Source: Bacillus niameyensis
Lineage (GTDB): Bacteria; Bacillota; Bacilli; Bacillales; Bacillaceae_C
Reading direction: 5' to 3'
NCBI RefSeq assembly: GCF_001375535.1
Contig: NZ_LN831197.1
Coordinates: 2,320,240 to 2,384,239 of the forward strand
Length of the DNA stretch: 64,000 nucleotides
Below are positions 41,794 through 47,919 of the stretch, piece after piece. How positions within the stretch are numbered: the first letter of the stretch is position 1; every line of letters starts with the position of its first letter. The position numbers and the translations under genes were made by a program. The notes beneath the pieces are model-generated. The model worked only from the letters and a program-made list of their open reading frames with translations, made no database searches and was not told the origin of the DNA.

Positions 41794-42405
41794 TTACTCA
41801 TCCTGCAACGATTTTTTCGGCTCCTTTGGACCATGAACAGAAAGGGTCATAATATACTCTGATTTTGGCTCAGGAATCGATATATCAAAACTGCTATGGT
41901 CCTCACCTTCCCAACGAACCCCAGAACTTTTTCCTGAACGCAAAACTTCTTCAGATAGTTCTTCTAAAGTATTGCCTGCTGGTTTTGGAAAAAAATCTTC
42001 CAGTGTTTTTTTCAATTCTGTTCCGACGCGAACAAGCTCATCCTCACTACCAGCATTGATCACATACGTGCCACTAACGAGCTGATTATCATCAAAGTTG
42101 TAAATAACCGTTGCTTCCGTTTTTGGCTTTTTGAAAGGAATAGTATGACTGATTTTCATAGTGTCCCCGTCTTGAAGTAGGGTGATATCCTCCTCTTTTA
42201 AGTCGAGTTCCTTCATCACATCTTCCCTTTTCATAAACCATGGAATATGTTCAAATTCATATACTTTCCCATCTCTCGAAATAACATTATCCAGTAAAGT
42301 CGGACTCCTGCCAATATCTTTACTCTTGCTTTGGCATCCTGCTATGAATATTACAGTTATAATTAAAAATGAAAAATAGACGGTTTTTCGAATAGCAAAT
42401 TTCAT
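41794..42405 (-). CDS. Hypothetical lipoprotein (paralogue of 37140-37688)
   Basis: A 203-residue lipoprotein with signal 'MKFAIRKTVYFSFLIITVIF' and lipobox 'IAGC', Cys24. The body shares its motif order with the lipoprotein at 37140 ('YEFEHIPWFMKREDVMKEL', 'ATVIYNFDDNQLVSGTYVI', 'GVRWEGEDHSSFDISIPEP'). Both have an early 'W' segment and a final 'WEG.D...F' strand. GGAGG lies before the start. Function unknown; the two may have arisen by duplication. Confidence 0.75.
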   Translation of the reverse strand: MKFAIRKTVYFSFLIITVIFIAGCQSKSKDIGRSPTLLDNVISRDGKVYEFEHIPWFMKREDVMKELDLKEEDITLLQDGDTMKISHTIPFKKPKTEATVIYNFDDNQLVSGTYVINAGSEDELVRVGTELKKTLEDFFPKPAGNTLEELSEEVLRSGKSSGVRWEGEDHSSFDISIPEPKSEYIMTLSVHGPKEPKKSLQDE

Positions 42406-42619
42406 CTTTCAAACCTCCTCTTTTGGATTCTCTTAATCAATAATATCATTTTCCGCCTGCTAAAATTCTCCATCCTATATACGAATTTCGAAAAAAACGG
42501 TTCACTTCCGTCAAAATCAGAGTTAATTTGCAATTATTTTTAATACTTTTTGACAAATTTGAAACCTTTTTCTTTTCTATACGTCTATTATATGAATAAT
42601 TTGAAAGGGGAGAATTGTT

Positions 42620-43150
42620 TTGAAGAGATTTAGAAGTTTGATTGTTTTAGTAGCATCGATTCTAATGATTTCGCTGATCTTTCCTGTCACTAGTTTAGCC
42701 GCGGAAAATACGGATCCACTTAAACCGACAATCGGGGAACCTTCACCTGACTTAATGAACGGTGAAGGTAGTATTAGTAGTAATGAACCACTAATTTCGC
42801 TCACGAGTATGCAACCTTTTATGTCTAACCAGTATTTAAGAAGTGGAATTAGTGTTATTGGGGCAAGTGGTGATACAGTCAGAGTCAGTGGGAATACGAG
42901 TGCATATTTCACGGTTAATTCCATGGGCGTGGTACTCTATCTCCAAAGATGGGATGCACCGAGTGGGCGATGGCTTGAGGAAATAAAGGTAGGAGATTTC
43001 ACCCAAAATAATACATCCTTTGTCGCAGGAGCAGGAAGCGCCAAAGTCCCTAAGGGATATTATTATCGGGCTCGAGCTCATCATTGGGTAAATAAAGGTA
43101 CTATAGTTGAACAGGCTACAAGTTATACTTCCTACATTTACGTAAAATAA
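42620..43150 (+). CDS. Secreted protein, DUF6147-like
   Basis: A 176-residue secreted protein with a TTG start at 42620 preceded by AAAGGGGAGAA. Signal peptide 'MKRFRSLIVLVASILMISLI' is followed by 'FPVTSLAAENT', with cleavage likely after 'SLA'. The mature domain is a beta-rich unit: 'SISVIGASGDTVRVSGNTSA'-like strand, 'VVLYLQRWDAPSGRWLEEIK', 'VPKGYYYRARAHHWVNKGT' and 'TSYTSYIYVK'. This is the pattern I associate with DUF6147, known from Bacilli but of unknown role. A terminator follows at once. Confidence 0.75.
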   Translation: MKRFRSLIVLVASILMISLIFPVTSLAAENTDPLKPTIGEPSPDLMNGEGSISSNEPLISLTSMQPFMSNQYLRSGISVIGASGDTVRVSGNTSAYFTVNSMGVVLYLQRWDAPSGRWLEEIKVGDFTQNNTSFVAGAGSAKVPKGYYYRARAHHWVNKGTIVEQATSYTSYIYVK

Positions 43151-43156
43151 ATGGCT

Positions 43157-43183
43157 AGAGAGAGGCTAACCCCTCTCTCTTTT
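43157..43183 (+). terminator. Terminator of the secreted-protein gene
   Basis: AGAGAGAGG and CCTCTCTCT pair perfectly over 6 bases, followed by TTT, at the convergent ends of this gene and the anti-sigma gene. Confidence 0.75.
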
Positions 43184-43988
43184 ACATGGATTCAGCAATC
43201 TTTATAATTTCCTTTTTGGACAGCATCCCACTTATGATAAAGCAGAATTTTTCATCTTGACTAATCCAAATTAAATCAGTTGACCCATCCTTATAAAGTA
43301 GAAAGCTTGCCTGTTGCCCGTTGACTAGAACCTGTTCAACATTTGCGTCTTCTTTATCGAGCACAGCTCCCATCGCAAAAGAATCATCGATTAATCCCTG
43401 ATTAATATAGAATGTGCCATCCTGACTTTCATAGTTTAAGTAAATTTCACTGCTCAATTCCTCCGCTTGTTTTATAACCGTGACATTATTCAAATGAAAG
43501 TCACTTGGAATATAATCGGGTATAACCAAGGTAAATTCCGTTTCCTTTTGTGCCTCCTCTAATCCCAACTGCTTGGTAACCATTTCTGAATCATTCATCA
43601 TGGAAAAGTTACCTGAACTATGTGGTTCATTATTCGGTATTTCCTTTTGCGCATTCATTTCTATCGGTTCCTTTTCAACCTTCACAAATAAATGCATAAC
43701 CGACCCTTGTACCTTTTGAAAAAATTCTGCAAACGAACCATAAGCCAAACTACTTTGATTAGAGAAAAACATGATTGAGACAGCGACTGCGAACATGGAA
43801 GCTACATACATCCATTTTGTTTTAAAGGACCACCTTTTACGAGTACGCATCTTCCGTCGATTAAATTCATTCACTATTTGCTCCCACGCCTCATCGCTAG
43901 ACTTGAGTGGAGATGGGCTATCTTCCACTTCTGCGTGAATCGCTTCCTTAATCCATCTTTCTAAATCATCATTTTTCACATTTTTCAT
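43182..43988 (-). CDS. Transmembrane anti-sigma factor with DUF4367-like domain
   Basis: A 268-residue single-pass protein. The cytosolic segment ('DDLERWIKEAIHAEVEDSP', 'SDEAWEQIVNEFNRRKMRTR') is followed by a membrane helix ('WMYVASMFAVAVSIMFF') and an extracellular DUF4367-like C-terminal domain ('TLVIPDYIPSDFHLNNVTV' to 'KFCFIISGMLSKKEIIKIAE'). It follows the sigma gene with a 6-bp gap on the same strand and is the likely cognate anti-sigma factor. There is no zinc-binding HxxxCxxC motif, so it is not of the ZAS type. Confidence 0.83.
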   Translation of the reverse strand: MKNVKNDDLERWIKEAIHAEVEDSPSPLKSSDEAWEQIVNEFNRRKMRTRKRWSFKTKWMYVASMFAVAVSIMFFSNQSSLAYGSFAEFFQKVQGSVMHLFVKVEKEPIEMNAQKEIPNNEPHSSGNFSMMNDSEMVTKQLGLEEAQKETEFTLVIPDYIPSDFHLNNVTVIKQAEELSSEIYLNYESQDGTFYINQGLIDDSFAMGAVLDKEDANVEQVLVNGQQASFLLYKDGSTDLIWISQDEKFCFIISGMLSKKEIIKIAESM

Positions 43989-43994
43989 ATGGCA

Positions 43995-44558
43995 TCACCA
44001 TTTCCTAATTTCTTTCTGGTTACTAAGAACGGTTTTTAATCTCTTTCTAGCTCGATGAAGTCTAGATTTTACTGCACCTACACTCACGCCCAAATGCTTT
44101 GCTATTTCCTCATCTCTTAACTCGTACTCATATTTAAGAAGAAGAACCTCTCTATATTCCGGAGGCTTTAGCTCTGCAATGTTCTTCCTGATGGCATTTT
44201 TAAGTATATTCTTCTCAACAACTTCCTCGACAGAAGAGCTTATTTGTTTCCTCGCGATCTCTACATCAATATAGACGTCTTCAGTCGGGATATCGTTTCG
44301 GTTTTTTTGCATTCTTATAAAATCAATTGCTGTTCTTGTGGCAATTGTTGCCAGCCAAGCACCCATTTTTTTTTGATCTTGTAGGGTATCCATACTTTGA
44401 AAGGCTTTAAGAAAGGTTTCTTGTGTAATATCTTGAGCCAGATATTGATCCTTCACAATAAAATAGGCTGTTTGATAAACTTTTTGATAATACATTTCAA
44501 AAAAGGCCTTTTCGTTATCCGCTTTCATATTTAGGTGTCTTTCTTTTTTGTTATACAA
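43995..44558 (-). CDS. ECF-type RNA polymerase sigma factor
   Basis: A 187-residue ECF sigma factor. Region 2: 'AFFEMYYQKVYQTAYFIVKD' and 'AQDITQETFLKAFQSM', with 'GAWLATIATRTAIDFIRMQK'. Region 4: 'LKPPEYREVLLLKYEYELRD' and 'GVSVGAVKSRLHRARKRLK'-like text. A TTG at 44558 with GGGGGGAT seven bases upstream is the best start; ATG 44585 and ATG 44528 are worse placed. It heads a two-gene operon with the anti-sigma gene. Confidence 0.88.
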   Translation of the reverse strand: MYNKKERHLNMKADNEKAFFEMYYQKVYQTAYFIVKDQYLAQDITQETFLKAFQSMDTLQDQKKMGAWLATIATRTAIDFIRMQKNRNDIPTEDVYIDVEIARKQISSSVEEVVEKNILKNAIRKNIAELKPPEYREVLLLKYEYELRDEEIAKHLGVSVGAVKSRLHRARKRLKTVLSNQKEIRKW

Positions 44559-44843
44559 GACGATCCCCCCGTTAAGCACATGCACCTTTTTCTAGATCTA
44601 TAAATAAACTTATTTTTCCATTATTTACTATTGTAAACTATTTTTTATAATTGAGATAGAATTTGCTGAAATATCAGGAATCATGAATGTCCGAATTACT
44701 TGAAAATCTTCATTAAAATATCGTTAACCACAGCCTAACCTATTTAATAAAGGTAATCGCAGTAGTTATATAGAATATGAATGAATATATCCACTCAGAC
44801 GCTACAAGATAATTATTGTCAAAAAAAATATAAGGGGACAAGC

Positions 44844-45569
44844 ATGTTGAAAATCTATAAGGAAGAACCAATTACTAAGACTGTTGTTAAGGCGATCCAA
44901 TTTGGAGAAATTGAAAAGTTAAAAGATCTATTGAAAAAAGTCCAAGGGCTCGCTCAGGCAAGGGTTATCGACGGTGAGATGGCACGAACATTACTGCATA
45001 TAGCGACAGATTGGCCGGGTCATTATCCTAATTGCCAAGAAACGATTACTCTGTTAGTGCAGGCAGGGGCTGATATCAATGCGCCATTTATCGGTCCTCA
45101 CAGTGAGACACCGCTCCACTGGGCGGCAAGTAATGATGATGTCGAAGCGTTGGTCACCTTAGTTCAATTAGGTGCCGATATGGAAGCGAGAGGTGGCGTA
45201 ATTGGAAATGGGACACCTCTTACTGATGCGCGGATTTTTGGACAATGGCAAGCAGCACATAAGCTTGTTGAACTCGGCGCAAAGACTACTTTTTATGATG
45301 AAGCCGCACTTGCTCTCATGAATCGAATGGAAAGCCGTTTTTCCAGCGATATCCCTCCTGCACACGAAGAGATTGATTGTGCATTCTGGAATGCTTGCCA
45401 CGGCGGACAATTGCATAGTGCAAAATATCTTTTCAGCCAAGGAGCAAATGTGAACTGGCTGCCTAGTTGGGATAAGCTGACTCCACTTGACGCGGCATTG
45501 CGAAACGCGAATGCTGAGCTTGTGAAATGGCTTGAAAAACGGGGAGCTAAATCGCAGAGGGACTTGTAA
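44844..45569 (+). CDS. Ankyrin-repeat protein
   Basis: A 241-residue cytosolic protein. The ATG at 44844 follows AAGGGGAC. Ankyrin repeats are visible: 'ARTLLHIATDWPGHYPNCQE' with 'LVQAGADINAPF', 'SETPLHWAASNDDVEALVTL' with 'VQLGADMEARG', and 'LTPLDAALRNANAELVKWLE' with 'KRGAKS'. The central part includes 'WNACHGGQLHSAKYLFSQGA', another repeat. Such proteins bind other proteins; the partner is unknown. It stands 50 bp before a small membrane-protein gene on the same strand. Confidence 0.88.
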   Translation: MLKIYKEEPITKTVVKAIQFGEIEKLKDLLKKVQGLAQARVIDGEMARTLLHIATDWPGHYPNCQETITLLVQAGADINAPFIGPHSETPLHWAASNDDVEALVTLVQLGADMEARGGVIGNGTPLTDARIFGQWQAAHKLVELGAKTTFYDEAALALMNRMESRFSSDIPPAHEEIDCAFWNACHGGQLHSAKYLFSQGANVNWLPSWDKLTPLDAALRNANAELVKWLEKRGAKSQRDL

Positions 45570-45622
45570 TAACACGCCCAACCTTTGATCATAATTACAA
45601 CTTATTATTTGGAGGGTAAATG

Positions 45623-45946
45623 ATGGATGAAATGTTTGGCTATGCGTTTGTTTTTTTGCTCATTTCTGGATTTTCCTACGGTCTTATTAAACAAATACAA
45701 TACACCATTCACCTTCGAAAAGTCGCATCAAATGACAAGCGGAGACTTTACGGCAACTACTTATATTGTTTTTCATTTGCAGGTTTTCTTATATATTTTA
45801 CCTTGAATGTTACTGCAATTATCCCAAGTACTGTTGTTACAAGTGAAAGCACAGGGCTAGCCTGTTTCATCTTTCTTATTATCTTAATTATTGCTAAATA
45901 CAAGATCATACCTAAGAGCTTGGAACCAACAATTTTATTAAAGTGA
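45623..45946 (+). CDS. Small membrane protein
   Basis: A 107-residue protein with three hydrophobic segments: residues 4-21, 47-68 and 77-93. A GGAGGG site lies 6 bases before the ATG at 45623 (an alternative ATG is at 45620). Sequence pieces are 'FGYAFVFLLISGFSYGLIKQ' and 'YLYCFSFAGFLIYFTLNVTA'. It lies between the ankyrin gene and a lipoprotein gene, all on the plus strand with short gaps. Function unknown. Confidence 0.65.
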   Translation: MDEMFGYAFVFLLISGFSYGLIKQIQYTIHLRKVASNDKRRLYGNYLYCFSFAGFLIYFTLNVTAIIPSTVVTSESTGLACFIFLIILIIAKYKIIPKSLEPTILLK

Positions 45947-45977
45947 GAATTCATTATAGCGAAGGGCTAGTGAAGCC

Positions 45978-46382
45978 ATGAAACTAAGAACGCTTATAAT
46001 ACTATTGGGATTATTATTAATAACTGGCTGTAGCCATAAACGTATTGATAAGCAACACGATCAATATTTATCGAATAAAGGATGGGATATTCAACGTCTT
46101 GTTGAGGTTGAAACTTATATATTAGACATTCCCGATGAAATTCTTCGTAATTATGAAGCTAGCGGCATTACCTTTATCGAAGAGTATGTAGGAAAAGAGG
46201 TTGTCGAGTACTCCTATAAATTGAAACAAAAAGATATTGAAGGTGAACGTTTAAAAGCCATTCTAATTGTTGTAGAAGAAGAAATCGTTGGGGGTTATGG
46301 TATACTCCCGAGTTGGACACCCGGAATATTTAGTTTGGATGATAAAAATCGTTTAATCAATGAAAATATGATAAGCCAGTAA
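45978..46382 (+). CDS. Small lipoprotein, DUF4830-like
   Basis: A 134-residue lipoprotein with signal 'MKLRTLIILLGLLLITGC' (lipobox 'ITGC', Cys18). The body reads 'HDQYLSNKGWDIQRLVEVET', 'DEILRNYEASGITFIEEYVG' and 'GERLKAILIVVEEEIVGGYG'. The order 'NYEASGI', 'VEYSYKL', 'VEEEIVGGYG' resembles DUF4830 lipoproteins of Bacillus. The start codon has only a weak ribosome binding site (GAAGGG about 16 bases before the ATG). It ends the ankyrin/membrane-protein/lipoprotein row, just before the 52-bp repeat array. Confidence 0.7.
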   Translation: MKLRTLIILLGLLLITGCSHKRIDKQHDQYLSNKGWDIQRLVEVETYILDIPDEILRNYEASGITFIEEYVGKEVVEYSYKLKQKDIEGERLKAILIVVEEEIVGGYGILPSWTPGIFSLDDKNRLINENMISQ

Positions 46383-46420
46383 GACTAGCACTGATTTTTA
46401 ATTTCAAAGGAAAGGAGAAC

Positions 46421-46710
46421 GACTCTCATGGACCTTTCGCATGTAAAAGTCGCTGCAATGGGACACGACAATGACTCTCATGGACCCTTCGCATGTAAAA
46501 GCCGCTGCAATGGGACATGACAACGGCTCTCATGGACCTTTCGCATGTAAAAGTCGCTGCAATGGGACACGACAATGACTCTCATGGACCTTTCGCATGT
46601 AAAAGTCGCTGCAATGGGACATGACAACGACTCTCATGGACCTTTCGCATGTAAAAGTCGCTGCAATGGGACATGAGAATGCCTCGCATAACTTTTCACA
46701 TACGAACTTA
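46421..46710. repeat. 52-bp tandem repeat array, five full copies plus a decayed sixth
   Basis: Copies begin at 46421, 46473, 46525, 46577 and 46629, each with GACTCTCATGGACCTTTCGC (20 bases) and ending in GCTGCAATGGGACA. A degenerate sixth copy starts at 46681 (GCCTCGCATAACTTTTCACA). Copies differ by one to three bases. Each unit carries ATGGACC and CATG motifs, and the 52-bp period (not a multiple of three) shifts the frame from copy to copy, so this is not a protein repeat. There are no spacers of unequal sequence. The rest of 46383-46849 has no supported gene. Confidence 0.92.
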
Positions 46711-46849
46711 AAAACTCTCCTTTTCTTTTCTCGTGCTACCTCCCAAAAGTCAGATTGGGACCCGCGTTTTATCTGTATGTATAAGAATGTTTCCTTATCT
46801 AGTCGCAGTTGCGGCTTATTGCTATTATTATCGAAATAAGATAGTTAAA

Positions 46850-46880
46850 TAAAAACAAAAAGCCCGCGATCAGCGAGCAT
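46850..46880 (-). terminator. Terminator of the SAM-riboswitch-controlled gene
   Basis: On the minus strand GCTCGC and GCGGGC pair (with one G-U) over TGATC and are followed by TTTTTGTTTTT. It lies about 48 bases after the stop at 46928. Confidence 0.8.
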
Positions 46881-46927
46881 TTCGTTTTATCCTATAAAAT
46901 GGATTCCTTTCATTTCATCCCCAATAA

Positions 46928-47131
46928 CTACCTTCTCTTCCTATCCAACTCCTCCAGATTCCCATCAATTAGCGGCTTAATAAATTTCTCATACCTTGCC
47001 TTCTTGAAAGCCTCCAATTCATCTGGAGTCATTTCTTTAATGACTTCGGTTACATTTTTCGCTTTGAGCTTTTTTAGTTCTTCTTTAGTTAACTCTTTCT
47101 TTTTACCATTTTCAATTATAAAATTCTTCAT
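46928..47131 (-). CDS. 67-residue protein under SAM riboswitch control, unknown function
   Basis: The product starts 'MKNFIIENGKKKELTKEELK', continues 'KLKAKNVTEVIKEMTPDELE' and ends 'AFKKARYEKFIKPLIDGNLE', 'ELDRKRR'. It is highly charged, helical, and has no Cys, signal peptide or membrane segment; the only Met residues are the start and one internal. GGAGGGAGAG lies directly before the ATG at 47131; longer reading frames have no ribosome binding site and would start inside the leader. I do not recognise it, and it looks unlike any methionine- or cysteine-metabolism enzyme. A SAM-I riboswitch and terminator lie immediately upstream and a terminator immediately downstream, so it is a single-gene unit expected to be made when S-adenosylmethionine is low. 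Confidence 0.8.
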   Translation of the reverse strand: MKNFIIENGKKKELTKEELKKLKAKNVTEVIKEMTPDELEAFKKARYEKFIKPLIDGNLEELDRKRR

Positions 47132-47154
47132 GGCTCTCTCCCTCCCCAAGAAAA

Positions 47155-47194
47155 CATAAAGACCCCTTCTGCAATGGATACAAAAGGGGCTCTT
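47155..47194 (-). terminator. Expression-platform terminator of the SAM riboswitch
   Basis: On the minus strand AGAGCCCCTTTTG pairs with CAGAAGGGGTCT over an 8-base loop, followed by TTATGTTTTC. It lies 9 bases after the aptamer and 24 before the start codon. The T-run is interrupted, so read-through is possible. Confidence 0.8.
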
Positions 47195-47202
47195 TCGCCG
47201 TT

Positions 47203-47304
47203 TTATCATCCAAAGCAAAATATTGCTTTGCTGGTTTTAGCACCTTGCTTAATTGCAGGTTGCTGTGGCGTCTCTGAGCCAGATCTCTCAGCCACTCTTG
47301 ATAA
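47203..47304 (-). promoter_or_regulatory. SAM-I riboswitch (S-box) aptamer
   Basis: On the minus strand TTATCA (47299-47304) and TGATAA (47203-47208) close stem P1. After AAGA, GTGGC pairs with GCCAC to form P2, with the kink-turn CTGAGAGA and the loop GGCTC. GCAACC then begins P3 (CCTGC against GCAAGG), and P4 forms from CAAAGCA and TGCTTTG. The S-box blocks 'AAGAG', 'CAGCAACC' and 'AGGTGCTAA' occur in the right order and spacing. When SAM is bound the downstream terminator forms and the small gene is off. Confidence 0.92.
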
Positions 47305-47320
47305 CTATTTATTTAATTTT

Positions 47321-47349
47321 ATTTTATGCTTATATTTTCTATTTTTCAA
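47321..47349 (-). promoter_or_regulatory. Sigma-A promoter of the SAM-riboswitch transcript
   Basis: On the minus strand TTGAAA (47344-47349) and TAAAAT (47321-47326) are 17 bases apart. Transcription would start near 47314, directly before stem P1 of the riboswitch. Confidence 0.75.
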
Positions 47350-47415
47350 GGGAGACAGCCTGTACTTTTTGACATTTTTCTAAAGAGTTCAAATTTTGGA
47401 CGCAATTTAAACAAT

Positions 47416-47457
47416 AAAAAGGCCGACCCGAATTTATTCGTGGTCGGCCTGATTTTT
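47416..47457 (-). terminator. Terminator of the cold-shock gene
   Basis: AGGCCGACC and GGTCGGCCT pair perfectly over 13 bases, with TTTTTATTG after it on the minus strand. It lies 14 bases after the csp stop and isolates csp from the riboswitch unit. Confidence 0.85.
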
Positions 47458-47463
47458 AGTTAA

Positions 47464-47664
47464 TTAAAGTTTAACAACGTTAGCTGCTTGCTCGCCGCGG
47501 TTACCTTCAACGATGTCAAAGCTAACTTTTTGGCCTTCTTCAAGAGTTTTGAAGCCTTCGCCAGTGATAGCTGAGAAATGAACGAATACGTCTTCTCCGC
47601 CTTCAACTTCGATAAATCCAAAACCTTTTTCTGCGTTAAACCATTTTACTGTACCTTGGTTCAT
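47464..47664 (-). CDS. csp: Cold-shock protein (CspD-like)
   Basis: A 66-residue cold-shock domain protein: '[20 protein letters not shown]' (RNP1 'KGFGFIE'), '[20 protein letters not shown]' (RNP2 'VFVHF') and '[20 protein letters not shown]'. It binds single-stranded RNA and DNA and keeps messages unstructured at low temperature. It resembles CspD of Bacillus subtilis most. TTGGAGG precedes the start codon. The leader, from a promoter near 47804-47832, is about 130 bases and contains a perfect long hairpin, as in many cold-shock messages. Confidence 0.94.
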   Translation of the reverse strand: MNQGTVKWFNAEKGFGFIEVEGGEDVFVHFSAITGEGFKTLEEGQKVSFDIVEGNRGEQAANVVKL

Positions 47665-47715
47665 GTTAAAAAACCTCCAAAAAATTTGTTACTTAATAGT
47701 GATGTATAACAAAAA

Positions 47716-47771
47716 TTCACATGTTTTCACGAACAATACCATTAAACATATAATCCGTGAAAACATGTGAA
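47716..47771. repeat. Perfect 16-bp inverted repeat in the csp leader
   Basis: TTCACATGTTTTCACG and CGTGAAAACATGTGAA pair perfectly around 24 bases. The structure sits about 50 bases upstream of the csp start inside its long leader. It could be a thermosensing or message-stabilising stem; there is no T-run, so it is not a terminator. Confidence 0.75.
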
Positions 47772-47803
47772 TTATAAGATTAATACATATTAAGCATAAC
47801 TAC

Positions 47804-47832
47804 ATACTATCACTTAACTTCTAAGTATGCAA
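47804..47832 (-). promoter_or_regulatory. Promoter of the cold-shock gene
   Basis: On the minus strand TTGCAT (47827-47832) and TAGTAT (47804-47809), 17 bases apart. The transcript would start near 47797, giving a leader of about 130 bases. Confidence 0.6.
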
Positions 47833-47865
47833 GTTATTTTAAAAGAAAAAAGTTCTTTCTTCAAT

Positions 47866-47919
47866 AGTGCAGCTGCCGCCCCTCTTTTTCGACAAAATTC
47901 GAGGGGCTTCACCAGCACT
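47866..47919 (-). terminator. Terminator hairpin of the sensor lipoprotein gene (TTTTGTCGA-loop family)
   Basis: Inner arms GCCCCTC and GAGGGGC with outer AGTGC and GCACT enclose a loop that on the minus strand reads GAATTTTGTCGAAAAA. It begins at the stop codon of the gene at 47920. No T-run follows, but loop and arms match the hairpins at 32106 and 34269. Confidence 0.55.

Noticed and set aside
45168..45592. Minus-strand frames within the ankyrin-repeat gene
   Set aside because: They are antisense shadows of a clear ankyrin protein.
46421..46710. CRISPR array
   Set aside because: The 52-bp units touch each other with no unique spacers, and no cas genes are present; it is a plain tandem repeat.
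46621..46839. 72-codon plus-strand frame at the end of the tandem array
   Set aside because: It starts inside a repeat unit and runs into non-coding sequence; the repeated ATGGACC context explains the apparent start.
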